The translations under genes and the position numbers were made by a program. From Muricoccus harenae (GTDB taxonomy: Bacteria; Pseudomonadota; Alphaproteobacteria; Acetobacterales; Acetobacteraceae), in NCBI RefSeq assembly GCF_009848505.1, contig NZ_WWDL01000003.1:124001-188000 (forward strand): a DNA stretch of 64,000 bases, written 5' to 3'. Shown here piece by piece: positions 22,142 to 30,433 of this stretch; the first letter of the stretch is position 1, and each line of letters begins with the position of its first letter. The notes under the pieces are model-generated. The model was not told where the DNA came from, searched no databases, and worked only from the letters and a program-made list of their open reading frames with translations.

Positions 22142-23047
22142 TTGGACCTGACGCAGATCCGCTACTTCCTCGCGCTCGCCCGCACACTGAATTTTACGCG
22201 TGCGGCAGAGGCGACGAATGTCACCCAACCGGCGCTGACCCGCGCCATACAGCGACTCGAGGATGAATTGGGCGGGCCGCTGATCCTGCGCGAGCGCGCG
22301 CTGACGCAGCTCAGCGAACTCGGCCGCACGATGCTGCCGCTGCTGCAGGCGACCTATGACGCCGCCGAGGCGGCGAAGGCGCGCGCGGCCGATCACCGGC
22401 GCGGGGCGGACGAGGCGCCGCTGCGGATCGGCATCAGCGATTCGGTGCATGTCGATGGTTTGCCGCGCGTGTTGCGTGCAGTCGCGGGACGTGTGGGCGA
22501 GATGCGCCTGACGTTACGGCGCGGCGGAGTGTCCATGCTGACGGAGGCACTGCTGGGTGGCGACCTCGATGCTGCGTTCTTGCCGGAGGTGGTGCCGCTA
22601 CCCGAGCGCCTGAACCGCTGGCCCTTGTGGTCGGAAGGTGTCGTCGTGCTCGTGCCGGATGATCATGCGCTCGCGGCCTCGGCAAGCATTCCTGCCTCGG
22701 CACTGCATGGAGAGAGCGTGGTGGCGCTGGATGCGTCCCATCCGATCGCGGCAGCGATGCTGCGGCTGGAACAGGAGCACGGCATCCGGCCGCGCCCGGA
22801 GCATGCGGCCGATTGCCACTTGGATGCAGGGCTGATGGTGGCAGCGGGAATCGGGCTGGGCCTCGCGCCGGTCGGGGCAGTGTTGCCGGCGGGGGTGGTA
22901 GCGCGGCCGCTGGCGGAGCCGGAGATGGCGCATCCGATTGTGCTGAGCACGGCGGCCGGTCGTCCGATGAACCGGGCGGTGAGTGCTTTCGTGAAGCTGG
23001 TGCGTGCGGTGCGTTGGGAGGGTGGGCGCATCGCCTCGGCGCCGTGA
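22142..23047 (+). CDS. LysR-family transcriptional regulator
   Basis: 301 aa. The N-terminal winged HTH is clear (LTQIRYFLALARTLNFTRAA, then TQPALTRAIQRLEDELGG), followed by a LysR substrate-binding domain (PLRIGISDSVHVDGLPRVLR). The start is a TTG at 22142 because it places the HTH at residue 3; no ATG is available near it. Same strand as the peroxiredoxin-like gene, so an oxidative-stress role is possible but not shown. A strong terminator follows. Confidence 0.9.
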   Translation: MDLTQIRYFLALARTLNFTRAAEATNVTQPALTRAIQRLEDELGGPLILRERALTQLSELGRTMLPLLQATYDAAEAAKARAADHRRGADEAPLRIGISDSVHVDGLPRVLRAVAGRVGEMRLTLRRGGVSMLTEALLGGDLDAAFLPEVVPLPERLNRWPLWSEGVVVLVPDDHALAASASIPASALHGESVVALDASHPIAAAMLRLEQEHGIRPRPEHAADCHLDAGLMVAAGIGLGLAPVGAVLPAGVVARPLAEPEMAHPIVLSTAAGRPMNRAVSAFVKLVRAVRWEGGRIASAP

Positions 23048-23057
23048 CAGGCGTCGC

Positions 23058-23090
23058 ACCCGGCCGCCCTGGGGGCGGCCGGGTTCGCGT
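23058..23090. terminator. Terminator between converging lysR-type and small secreted protein genes
   Basis: A perfect 11-pair stem joins 23058-23068 and 23074-23084 around a CTGGG loop, followed by TTCGCGT. It lies between two converging genes and could act for both. Confidence 0.7.
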
Positions 23091-23107
23091 CGGGCAGGCG
23101 TGAGGGT

Positions 23108-23395
23108 TCAGCTGCCCTGGGAGGTGAAGTCGAACGCGCCGATGACGCCGGCCAGCGGCGTGCGGCCGGAGGCGGAGGGCGAGGCGGTGGGGCCTGCAAC
23201 ATACTGGTCGTCACCACCGGCATACCGGTTCTGCACCGCGAAGTAGGAGCCGGCGAGCGGGGTGCGGCCCTCGGACTGGCTCCAGGACTGCGAGGCGGTG
23301 GGGCCGGAGATGTAGTCGCCCTCGGCGAAGGAGGGGCCGGCGACGCCACCGACCAGGGCAGTGGCGAGGACGGCAATGGGGAGGATCTTGCGCAT
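23108..23395 (-). CDS. Small secreted GRTPLA-repeat protein, copy A
   Basis: 95 aa, function unknown. Signal peptide MRKILPIAVLATALVGGVAG with likely cleavage after PSFA. The mature protein has two copies of a Y[VI]xGPTAS...GRTPLAG unit: GDYISGPTASQSWSQSEG then GRTPLAG, and DDQYVAGPTASPSASGRTPL, ending GAFDFTSQGS. It is nearly identical to copy B at 23539 outside a variable stretch between the repeats. The ATG at 23395 is supported by AAGGAA about 10 bases before it. No metal or catalytic motif was recognised. Confidence 0.8.
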   Translation of the reverse strand: MRKILPIAVLATALVGGVAGPSFAEGDYISGPTASQSWSQSEGRTPLAGSYFAVQNRYAGGDDQYVAGPTASPSASGRTPLAGVIGAFDFTSQGS

Positions 23396-23538
23396 GGCGG
23401 GGGTTCCTTCTCTGTCTGGGTGGTGCGGCTCGGTGCCGCAGTGATGGATAGGACGAGGCGGGGATGGCCGGCTGTTCCCCCCGGCACACCGCGTCACGCT
23501 CTCATCGGTGGAGGCGGCGATGCGCGAGGGACGGGGCC

Positions 23539-23817
23539 TCAGCTGCTCTGGGAGGTGAAGTCGAACTCGCCGATGACGCCGGCCAGCGGCGTGCGGCCGG
23601 AGGCGGAGGGCGAGGCGGTGGGGCCTGCGACATACTGGTCGTCACCACCGGCATAGGGGTGCTGCGTGGCAAGGGCGCCGGCGAGCGGGGTGCGGCCCTC
23701 GGACTGGCTCCAGGACTGCGAGGCGGTGGGGCCGGAGACGTAGTCGCCCTCGGCGAAGGACGGGGCGGCGCCGGCGATCAGGGTGGTGACCAGGGCGGCA
23801 GCGAAGATCTTGCGCAT
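23539..23817 (-). CDS. Small secreted GRTPLA-repeat protein, copy B
   Basis: 92 aa, function unknown, tandem paralog of the protein encoded at 23108 on the same strand, 143 bases apart. Signal peptide MRKIFAAALVTTLIAGAAPS with cleavage near SFA/EGDY. The two repeats read GDYVSGPTASQSWSQSEG plus GRTPLAG and DDQYVAGPTASPSASGRTPL, ending GEFDFTSQSS. The linker (ALATQHPYAG) differs from copy A (SYFAVQNRYAG). The near-identity of DNA over the repeats indicates recent duplication or gene conversion. Confidence 0.8.
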   Translation of the reverse strand: MRKIFAAALVTTLIAGAAPSFAEGDYVSGPTASQSWSQSEGRTPLAGALATQHPYAGGDDQYVAGPTASPSASGRTPLAGVIGEFDFTSQSS

Positions 23818-24282
23818 GGGAGGTTGTCCGTTCTGTTTGGCGCGGCGGGCTGCCGCTTTCCGTGACCCAAACCTGCCCAAACAGCGCCGCCACGGCCAAT
23901 GCCGGTGCGGCATCATCCCCATTCCGCAGCGGCATCCGCGCGAGGGCGCGGCGTCGCTGCGGAGCTTCATTTTGCCGGGGAGCTTGGTCTGCTTATCGCC
24001 GCGCGGCGCATCGCGCCCGAGCGGATCGGCATGCGACAGAACTACTTCCGCGAGTCAGGCGATCATCACCTGCGTTCCCGCATGCACGCGCCGAGACGAT
24101 GCGGCGCAGGTGCTGCAATCGCCTAAGCGCAGCGCCATTCCGCGTGACATCTTCAGCAGCCAATTTCGCGATTCATGTGACGCAGGGCTGAAGGTTATCA
24201 TTCGGTAATGGCCACAACCGCATCCACACCAATGCCGTCCACACCAGCGTGAACAGCGGCGATGCTTCATATGACCGGAGGA
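23818..24282. other. Gene-poor stretch, lower GC
   Basis: About 460 bases between the start of copy B and the hairpin after the M24 peptidase gene. Nothing coding is convincing: the longest open frame (23783-24208) has no recognisable composition or motif and overlaps the copy B start. The promoter for copy B must lie at its left end, where an inverted repeat CTGTTTGG/CCAAACAG (23833-23840 and 23877-23884) is seen. Composition is visibly less GC-rich from 24120 to 24250. Confidence 0.5.
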
Positions 24283-24314
24283 GATCCGGCGAAGGATGCG
24301 TCCTTCGCCGGATC
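24283..24314. terminator. Perfect 14-pair hairpin after the M24 peptidase gene
   Basis: GATCCGGCGAAGGA (24283-24296) and its exact reverse complement (24301-24314) flank a TGCG loop, 11 bases beyond the minus-strand stop codon. No clear T tract on either side, so termination is inferred from stem strength and position. Confidence 0.6.
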
Positions 24315-24324
24315 GGTCACGCCG

Positions 24325-26112
24325 CTAAAGCGGTGCACAGGCGGCGCGGATCCAATCCGCGGTGGCGCCGTCCAACCCCGGGGCGACCTCCACGAGGATG
24401 CGCGCGTGATAAGCGTCGATCCAGGCGCGCTCGGCGCGATCCAGCGCCTCGGCATCGATCAGCGCGCGCTCGAAGGGAACGAGAGTGAGGGTCTCGAAGT
24501 GCAGCCAGCGCTTCGGACCGCGCGCGCCGGCATCGGCGCGCACGAGCAGCAGGTTCTCGATGCGGATTCCGTAGGCACCGGGCAAATAGAAACCTGGCTC
24601 ATCGGACAGGATCATGCCCTCGCGCAGAGGGATGCTGGCGGCGTTGCGGGAGAAGGCGGCGGGGCCTTCATGCACCGAGAGGAAGGCGCCGACGCCATGG
24701 CCGGTGCCGTGGTCGTAATCCAGCCCGGCCTCCCAGAGCGGGCGGCGGGCGATGGCATCGAGATGTGGGCCCGCGACACCTTCGGGGAAGCGCGTGGCGG
24801 CGAGCGCGATCATGCCACGCAGCACCAGCGTGTAGCGGGTGCGCAGCTCCGCGGGCGGCGCGCCGGGGCCGGTCCAGAGGGTGCGGGTGATGTCGGTGGT
24901 GCCGTCCAGATACTGAGCGCCGCTGTCGAGAAGGAAGGACTCGTCCGGCTGGATCACGCGGTTCGTGGCCTCAGTGGCGCGATAGTGGATGATGGCGCCG
25001 TGCTCCCCGGCGCCGGCGATGGCAGGGAAGGATTCCGCGCGGAAGCGGTCCTCGGCGCGGCGGAAGGCGAGGAGGCGGTCGGCGGCGGCCATTTCGGTCA
25101 GCCCCCCCTTTCGGGCTTCCCGCGCGAACCAGGCGAGGAAGCGAGCCATGGCGCGGGCATCGCGGTGATGGGCGGCGCGGGCGCCATTGCGCTCCGCCTC
25201 GCTCTTGCAGGCGCGGGGATGGCGGACGGGGTCGGATGCCTTCGCGATTTCGGCGTCGGCCTTGCGCAGCGTTTCGGCGAACCAGACGGGTGTGGCCTCG
25301 GGATCGAGGCGGACGATCTTGCCCTTCAGTGCGGCGAGGGCGGCGGGCAGGCTGGCACGGGGCTCGATGGTGACGGCATTGCCCAGGGCCTTGCGCAGGC
25401 TGGGGCCGGCCTTGGCGGGATCCATGAAGAGCGTGACGGAGGCGTCGTCCCGCAGCAGGGCGAAGGCCAGGGCGAGCGGGGTGTAGTCGAGATCGCCACC
25501 CCGCATGTTCAGCAGCCAGGCGACCGAATGGGCATCGGCCAGGACCACCGCGTTCTGCCCGGCCTCGCGCAGCTCCGCCGCGATCGCCTCTCGCTTCTCC
25601 GCGGCGGAGCGGCCGGCGAATTCTTCGGGCCAGGGCTCGGCCGGGGCAGTGGGGGCTGCGGGGCGGTCCGTCCAGATAGCGTCCAGCGGGTTGGCAGGCA
25701 GCGGGACCAGGGTGGCGCCCGAGGCTGCCAAGCGGTCCAGCGCGGCCTGCGGGTGCAGCCAGGGGTCGTAGCCAATGCGCTTCCCGGCCGCGTGCTCTTT
25801 CAGCCAGGCAACGGGCGGTTCCTCTGTGATGTGGCGGCGTTCCCAGAGGGCGGGGTCGGTCTGCTGGGCGAGTTGCGTGGTGTAGCGGCCATCGGTGAAG
25901 ACGGCGGCGCGGTCGGCCAGGACGATGGCGAGGCCGGCTGAGCCGGTGAAGCCGGTGAGCCAGGCGAGCCGCTCGCCGGAAGCTGGGACGTATTCGCCAA
26001 GGAATTCGTCGGCGCGGGGGATGATGAAGCCGTCCACTCCGGCCCGGACGAGTTCCATACGCAGGTATTTGAGACGACTTTGCGGCAGTTCTGTCACCAG
26101 TTCGTTAACCAC
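24325..26112 (-). CDS. Xaa-Pro aminopeptidase (M24B family)
   Basis: Cytoplasmic metallopeptidase that removes N-terminal residues preceding proline. About 595 aa in the long three-domain form: two creatinase-like N-terminal domains (VDGFIIPRADEFLGEYVP; SAEKREAIAAELREAGQNAV) and a C-terminal pita-bread domain. Metal ligands are in place: LDSGAQYLDGTTDIT (two Asp), GTGHGVGAFLSVHEGP (His), SDEPGFY (Glu) and GIRIEN (Glu). The start is uncertain. A GTG at 26112 has a GGGG ribosome site upstream; GTG 26097 is also possible, and ATG 26148 lies within a palindrome. Confidence 0.9.
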   Translation of the reverse strand: MVNELVTELPQSRLKYLRMELVRAGVDGFIIPRADEFLGEYVPASGERLAWLTGFTGSAGLAIVLADRAAVFTDGRYTTQLAQQTDPALWERRHITEEPPVAWLKEHAAGKRIGYDPWLHPQAALDRLAASGATLVPLPANPLDAIWTDRPAAPTAPAEPWPEEFAGRSAAEKREAIAAELREAGQNAVVLADAHSVAWLLNMRGGDLDYTPLALAFALLRDDASVTLFMDPAKAGPSLRKALGNAVTIEPRASLPAALAALKGKIVRLDPEATPVWFAETLRKADAEIAKASDPVRHPRACKSEAERNGARAAHHRDARAMARFLAWFAREARKGGLTEMAAADRLLAFRRAEDRFRAESFPAIAGAGEHGAIIHYRATEATNRVIQPDESFLLDSGAQYLDGTTDITRTLWTGPGAPPAELRTRYTLVLRGMIALAATRFPEGVAGPHLDAIARRPLWEAGLDYDHGTGHGVGAFLSVHEGPAAFSRNAASIPLREGMILSDEPGFYLPGAYGIRIENLLLVRADAGARGPKRWLHFETLTLVPFERALIDAEALDRAERAWIDAYHARILVEVAPGLDGATADWIRAACAPL

Positions 26113-26131
26113 GACATGTTTCCCCAGGTTT

Positions 26132-26150
26132 CTATGCGCTCGGCGCATAG
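26132..26150. promoter_or_regulatory. Inverted repeat in divergent intergenic region
   Basis: CTATGCGC (26132-26139) and GCGCATAG (26143-26150) form a perfect 8-base inverted repeat with a 3-base gap, between the M24 peptidase gene (minus) and the DUF1127 gene (plus). It could be an operator for either gene. It covers the upstream-most ATG of the peptidase frame, which argues that the true start is further downstream. Confidence 0.4.
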
Positions 26151-26276
26151 CTCAGCCACATGAACAACGCGACATGCGCCGCCCCTGCAGGTCCATATAG
26201 CTCTCACCGAAGGCAGCCGGGCAGCGGGGATATGGGTCCCCGAGCGACGGGCGAGCCTCACAACGGACGACAACCG

Positions 26277-26639
26277 ATGAATCCCCGCATCTCCCAGGTG
26301 CAGCATCCCGCGCCGATGATGCCCTTCCCCGCGAACCAGCAGCCGATGAGCACCACCGAGCTTCTCCGCCAGGCGAACGAGGCTCGCAACGCCGTGGTCG
26401 CCTCCGGCCTGAAGCGCCTGTTCGCCGCCTTTTCCGACTGGATGGAGCGCCGCCGCGCCGAGGCCGAGCTGCGCTCGCTGACCGATCGCGAACTGGCCGA
26501 TATCGGCCTGACCCGCGCCGAGATCCCCTACATCCTCAGCGGCCAGCGCCAGACCGAGGCTGTGGTGATTGCAGCCCCGCAGGGCCAGCCGGCCCTGCGG
26601 CCCGCGAACGACCGCTTCGGTGACCGCGCAGCCGCTTAA
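26277..26639 (+). CDS. DUF1127 domain protein
   Basis: 120 aa, soluble. The C-terminal half carries the DUF1127 motif (AELRSLTDRELADIGLTRAE, about residues 62-81), a short helical, Arg-rich unit that in other alphaproteobacteria is linked to RNA turnover and to phosphate or nitrogen metabolism; no role is shown here. The N-terminal 40 residues are Pro/Gln/Met rich and family-specific. The ATG at 26277 (MNPRISQVQ) is preferred over the longer open frame from 26160. Confidence 0.8.
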   Translation: MNPRISQVQHPAPMMPFPANQQPMSTTELLRQANEARNAVVASGLKRLFAAFSDWMERRRAEAELRSLTDRELADIGLTRAEIPYILSGQRQTEAVVIAAPQGQPALRPANDRFGDRAAA

Positions 26640-26836
26640 GGCGCCTCACCATCGACTACCGGGACGGCGAGTTCCCCCCCCTCTATCCCCTCGCCGTTCT
26701 GATGCCCGGCCCGCGCAGCGCCCCCTCCCCCCGGGCGGCTTCGCGGGCCGGTGCTGTTTTGGGGGCAGGCTTCCTCGCGCTGGCCGCGGATGTTGATGTC
26801 GGCTAGGGCTTGCGCCGACGCAGAAGGACCAGCCCG

Positions 26837-27151
26837 ATGGACAAGAACGAAATCACCGCCTGGGCGCTCGCCAATGGCTGGGAGGTGATGGGTGGGCATC
26901 CCAGCCTCATCAAGCCGGGCTCGCCGAAGAAGGAAGCCATCGTGCGGCTGGTCTGCCTGGCGACGGTGGTGAACCTCGAGGTGAAGAAGCCGGCGGGGAA
27001 GTGGGAGAAGGTGGGCGGCGCGCCCTATGCCAAGGTTATTGCCGATCCCGAGGGCGGACCGCCGGACGGGCTGAACTTTGCCGCGGTGCCGAGCATTTCC
27101 AGGCTGATGCAGGACAACCGCGACGCCCGGGTCTTCGCGAAGATGCGCTGA
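26837..27151 (+). CDS. Conserved-looking hypothetical protein
   Basis: 104 aa, not recognised. It is soluble, with Lys/Pro-rich patches (SLIKPGSPKKEAIVRLVCLA; VNLEVKKPAGKWEKVGGAPY) and no signal peptide or membrane helix. The alternating pattern of the middle part suggests beta strands. AGAAGGACC about 10 bases before the ATG at 26837 supports translation, and a very good terminator follows directly, so this is likely a real monocistronic gene. Confidence 0.65.
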   Translation: MDKNEITAWALANGWEVMGGHPSLIKPGSPKKEAIVRLVCLATVVNLEVKKPAGKWEKVGGAPYAKVIADPEGGPPDGLNFAAVPSISRLMQDNRDARVFAKMR

Positions 27152-27154
27152 GGC

Positions 27155-27181
27155 AAGGCCGGGGAGTTCCCCGGCCTTTTT
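27155..27181. terminator. Strong Rho-independent terminator, probably bidirectional
   Basis: AAGGCCGGGGA pairs with TCCCCGGCCTT and runs into five T residues on the plus strand, 3 bases after the 26837 gene. It also sits 9 bases beyond the minus-strand prmA stop, and the stem begins with AA so it can work in that direction too. Confidence 0.9.
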
Positions 27182-27189
27182 CATCAGCT

Positions 27190-28095
27190 TCAGCCGCGCT
27201 TGCGCAGGACCAGGGTGGTCCAATGGCCGAAGTTCAGGCGGCGCTCCAGATGGAGGCCGCCACGGCGATGCGCGGCCATCACCTGCCGGGCCTGGGTGCC
27301 GAGCAGCCCGGCCAGGATGCAGGTGCCGCCGGGGCGCAAGTGGCGGGCGAGGTCCCGCGCCATGGCGCATAGCGGGCGGGCGAGGATGTTGGCGAAGACC
27401 AGGTCGTATTCGCCCTTCGACACCACCGGCGACTTCCAGCCATCGGCCAGCACCGAACGCACCAGCGGGCGCAACCCGTTGAGCACGGCGTTCTGGTCGG
27501 CCACGCGGACGGACCAGGGCTCGATATCCGTCGCGAGGGCGCGGCGGTGCAGCGCGCTGGCGGCAGCCATGGCGAGGATGCCGGAGCCGGCGCCGAGATC
27601 GAGGATCCGCAGCCGGTCCTTCGGCAGCGGGCGCATGCGGCGGGCGACGCCCTCGAAGGCGATAAGGCAGCCGCGGGTGGAGGAATGCTCGCCGGATCCG
27701 AAGGCGAGGCCGGCATCCAGCTTCAGCACCGTGCGGCCATGCACCTTGCGGTCCGGCAGATGGGTCGGGCGGATGAGAACGCGGCCGCCGATCTCCTGCT
27801 CGGGGAAGGCCTCGGCGGTGCGGGCGAGCCAGCCTTCCGATTCCACGGGCGCGCGCTGCGCCTGGAGATCCAGGCCCGTCATCAGCGATGCCAAAGCGAG
27901 GGCGGCGGTGAGGTCATCCTCCTTTGCGCCTTCCTCACGCACGCCTTCGACGCGCCAGGTGTCGGTCTCCTCGTCGAGGAAATAGGCGACGGTGCGGCAG
28001 ACGCGCTGGAGCGCGGCCTCCACGGCCGGGACGGCCTCTTCCGGCAGGGCGTCGAGCCAGACGGTCTCGAGATTCTGTGCGTGGCGTCGCGACAT
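27190..28095 (-). CDS. prmA: Ribosomal protein L11 methyltransferase PrmA
   Basis: Trimethylates ribosomal protein L11 with SAM. 301 aa. An N-terminal substrate-recognition domain (LETVWLDALPEEAVPAVEAA) precedes the Rossmann domain with motif I LDLGAGSGILAMAAASAL. The pre-motif FGSGEHSSTRGCL and the catalytic-loop segment LVFANILARPLC are PrmA hallmarks (NxxA in place of NPPY). The ATG at 28095 has the ribosome site TTTGGAGG; a TTG at 28110 is less likely. It lies 25 bases downstream of uvrD/pcrA, probably one transcript. Confidence 0.93.
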   Translation of the reverse strand: MSRRHAQNLETVWLDALPEEAVPAVEAALQRVCRTVAYFLDEETDTWRVEGVREEGAKEDDLTAALALASLMTGLDLQAQRAPVESEGWLARTAEAFPEQEIGGRVLIRPTHLPDRKVHGRTVLKLDAGLAFGSGEHSSTRGCLIAFEGVARRMRPLPKDRLRILDLGAGSGILAMAAASALHRRALATDIEPWSVRVADQNAVLNGLRPLVRSVLADGWKSPVVSKGEYDLVFANILARPLCAMARDLARHLRPGGTCILAGLLGTQARQVMAAHRRGGLHLERRLNFGHWTTLVLRKRG

Positions 28096-28120
28096 CAGGC
28101 GCGCCTCCAAAGGGGTGGCA

Positions 28121-30367
28121 TCAAGCTTCTTTCAGGAAGGTGTCGATCACGCGCTTGGTGCCGGCCTTCTCGAATGCGACCTCCACGCGGTTGTCATCGA
28201 CCGAGAGGACGCGGCCATAGCCGAATTTCTCGTGGAAGACGCGTTGTCCCACTTGCATCGTATTGGTGCGGGCTGGGCGTTCCTTCACCTCCCATGAGCC
28301 CGCCTCGATGACGCGGGGCCGCTGCGAGGTAATCGGGAACTGGCCGGTGAAGACGGTGGGCTTGTCCAGCATGCGGGCGCGTTGCACGGCGCCGCTGCCC
28401 TCGCGCTCGATCTGGTCGGGCGGCAGCTCGTCTAGGAAGCGGGAGGGGATGGCCGTGGACCAGTTGCCATAAACGCGGCGGTTTGCGGCATGGGAGATCA
28501 CCGCCATCTTTCGGGCACGGGTGATGCCGACATAGGCGAGGCGGCGCTCCTCCTCGAGCGACTTGGTGCCGCCTTCGTCGAGCGCGCGCTGGTGGGGGAA
28601 CAGTCCTTCCTCCCAGCCGGGGAGGAAGACGAGGTCGAATTCCAGCCCCTTGGCCGCGTGCAGCGTCATCAGCGAGACGCGGGCGCCCTCGGAATTCTCG
28701 TCATTCTCCATGACGAGGGCGACATGCTCGAGGAAGCCCTCAAGCGTCGCGAACTCACCGATGGCGCGGACGAGTTCCTTCAGGTTCTCCAGCCGGCCCG
28801 GAGCCTCGGCGGACTTGTCCTGCTTCCACATCTCCGTGTAGCCGGACTCGTCGAGCATGGTCGCGACAGCGACGACATGCCCTTCCTTCTGCATCAGCGC
28901 GCGCCAGCGGGAGAGGCCGTCGAACAGCTCGCGCATGGCGGCACGGGGCTTGGCGCGCATCACCTCGGTGCGGGCGAGGCGTTCGGCGGCGATGGCGAGG
29001 GGAATGCCCTGCTCCCGCGCGCCGAGATGCATCTGCTGCAGGGCACCGTCGCCAATGCCGCGCTTGGGCGTGTTCACGATGCGCTCGAAGGCGAGGTCAT
29101 CGCTCGGTTGGTGCAGAACGCGCATATACGCCATGGCGTCGCGCACTTCGGCGCGCTCGTAGAACTTCTGGCCACCAACGACGCGATAGGGCAGGCCCAG
29201 CGTGATCAGCCGCTCCTCGAAGGCGCGGGTCTGGAAGCCGGCGCGGACGAGTATGGCCATTTCGCCAAGGGAGACGCCCTTGCGCTGCGCCTGCTCGATG
29301 CGCTCGCCGACCATGCGGGCCTCCTCCTCGGAGTCCCAGAGCGACACGACGCGCACCTTCTCGCCCTCGGAGTCGTTGCGGCCGGAGCGTAATGTCTTGC
29401 CGAGGCGGCCTTCATTCTTCGCGATCAGATGCGAGGCGGCGGCAAGGATGGGACGAGTGGAGCGATAGTTGGACTCCAGGCGCACGATCCTGGCGCCGGG
29501 GAAGTCCTTCTCGAAGCGGAGGATGTTCTCCACCTCCGCGCCACGCCAGGAATAGATCGACTGGTCGTCATCGCCGACGCAGCAGATGTTGTGGTGCGAC
29601 TGCGCAAGGAGGCGGAGCCACAGATACTGCACCGTGTTGGTGTCCTGGTACTCGTCCACCAGGATGTAGCGGAAGGCACGGTGGTACTGCGCCAGCACGT
29701 CGGGCTGGGTGCGCAGGATCTCCGTCACGTGCAGCAGCAGGTCGCCGAAATCGGCGGCGTTCAGCGCCTTCAGACGGGACTGGTAGCTGTCATACAGGTC
29801 GCGGGCGCGGTTGCCGGCATAGTCGCTGTCCTCGACGGGGGTGACCCGCGCGGGGGTGAGGCCGCGGTCCTTCCAGCGCTGGATCACGGCCATCAGCCCC
29901 TGGGCGGGCCAGCGCTTCATGTCGACCGCGGCGGCGTCCATCACCTGCTTCAGCAGGCGCATCTGGTCGTCGGTGTCGAGGATGGTGAAGGAGTTCGTCA
30001 GGCCGACATATTCGGCATGGCGGCGCAGCATCCGCGCGCAGAGGGCGTGGAAGGTGCCGAGCCACAGCCCTTCGGCGGGGCGGCCGAGGATGGCGGAGAC
30101 GCGCTCCCGCATCTCCTTGGCCGCCTTGTTGGTGAAGGTGACGGCCAGGACCTGGCTGGGGAAGGCCCGGCGGGTCATCAGGATATGGGCGAAGCGGGTG
30201 GTCAGCACCCGGGTCTTGCCGGTGCCGGCGCCGGCAAGGACCAGCAGCGGCCCGTCCACGGTTTCCACCGCCTCGCGCTGCTCAGGGTTGAGCTTGGCGA
30301 GGTAGTCGGTTGACGGGACCGCCACGGCGCGGGGGTCTTCGGAGGGGGGCTGGACTGGTGGGAACAC
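28121..30367 (-). CDS. uvrD: UvrD/PcrA-type superfamily I DNA helicase
   Basis: 3'-5' helicase for nucleotide excision and mismatch repair. 748 aa from the chosen GTG. Motifs in order: Q motif LNPEQREAV, Walker A AGAGTGKT, Ia TFTNKAAKEMRERV, II VDEYQDTN, III VGDDDQSIYSWRGA, IV RLESNYRST, V LMTLHAAKGLEFDLVFLPG, VI AYVGITRA. The C-terminal Tudor-like module (VFHEKFGYGRVLSVDDNRVE) is the PcrA/UvrD RNA-polymerase-binding domain. The GTG at 30367 is taken because the frame's ATG at 30472 would overlap the divergent transporter gene start. Confidence 0.94.
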   Translation of the reverse strand: MFPPVQPPSEDPRAVAVPSTDYLAKLNPEQREAVETVDGPLLVLAGAGTGKTRVLTTRFAHILMTRRAFPSQVLAVTFTNKAAKEMRERVSAILGRPAEGLWLGTFHALCARMLRRHAEYVGLTNSFTILDTDDQMRLLKQVMDAAAVDMKRWPAQGLMAVIQRWKDRGLTPARVTPVEDSDYAGNRARDLYDSYQSRLKALNAADFGDLLLHVTEILRTQPDVLAQYHRAFRYILVDEYQDTNTVQYLWLRLLAQSHHNICCVGDDDQSIYSWRGAEVENILRFEKDFPGARIVRLESNYRSTRPILAAASHLIAKNEGRLGKTLRSGRNDSEGEKVRVVSLWDSEEEARMVGERIEQAQRKGVSLGEMAILVRAGFQTRAFEERLITLGLPYRVVGGQKFYERAEVRDAMAYMRVLHQPSDDLAFERIVNTPKRGIGDGALQQMHLGAREQGIPLAIAAERLARTEVMRAKPRAAMRELFDGLSRWRALMQKEGHVVAVATMLDESGYTEMWKQDKSAEAPGRLENLKELVRAIGEFATLEGFLEHVALVMENDENSEGARVSLMTLHAAKGLEFDLVFLPGWEEGLFPHQRALDEGGTKSLEEERRLAYVGITRARKMAVISHAANRRVYGNWSTAIPSRFLDELPPDQIEREGSGAVQRARMLDKPTVFTGQFPITSQRPRVIEAGSWEVKERPARTNTMQVGQRVFHEKFGYGRVLSVDDNRVEVAFEKAGTKRVIDTFLKEA

Positions 30368-30433
30368 GGGGGCGGCTATAGAACGGGACGCGAACCCGCG
30401 CCAAGCATTCGGCACGGGAGGGGGTTCCGCCGC

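Noticed and set aside
23108-23817. The tandem similar blocks as a CRISPR array or transposon ends
   Set aside because: The repeats are two coding copies with signal peptides; there are no short regular spacers, no transposase and no terminal inverted repeats.
23783-24208. A 141-codon plus-strand frame in the gap after the small secreted protein genes
   Set aside because: It overlaps the start of copy B antisense, has Cys/Arg-rich random composition and no ribosome site.
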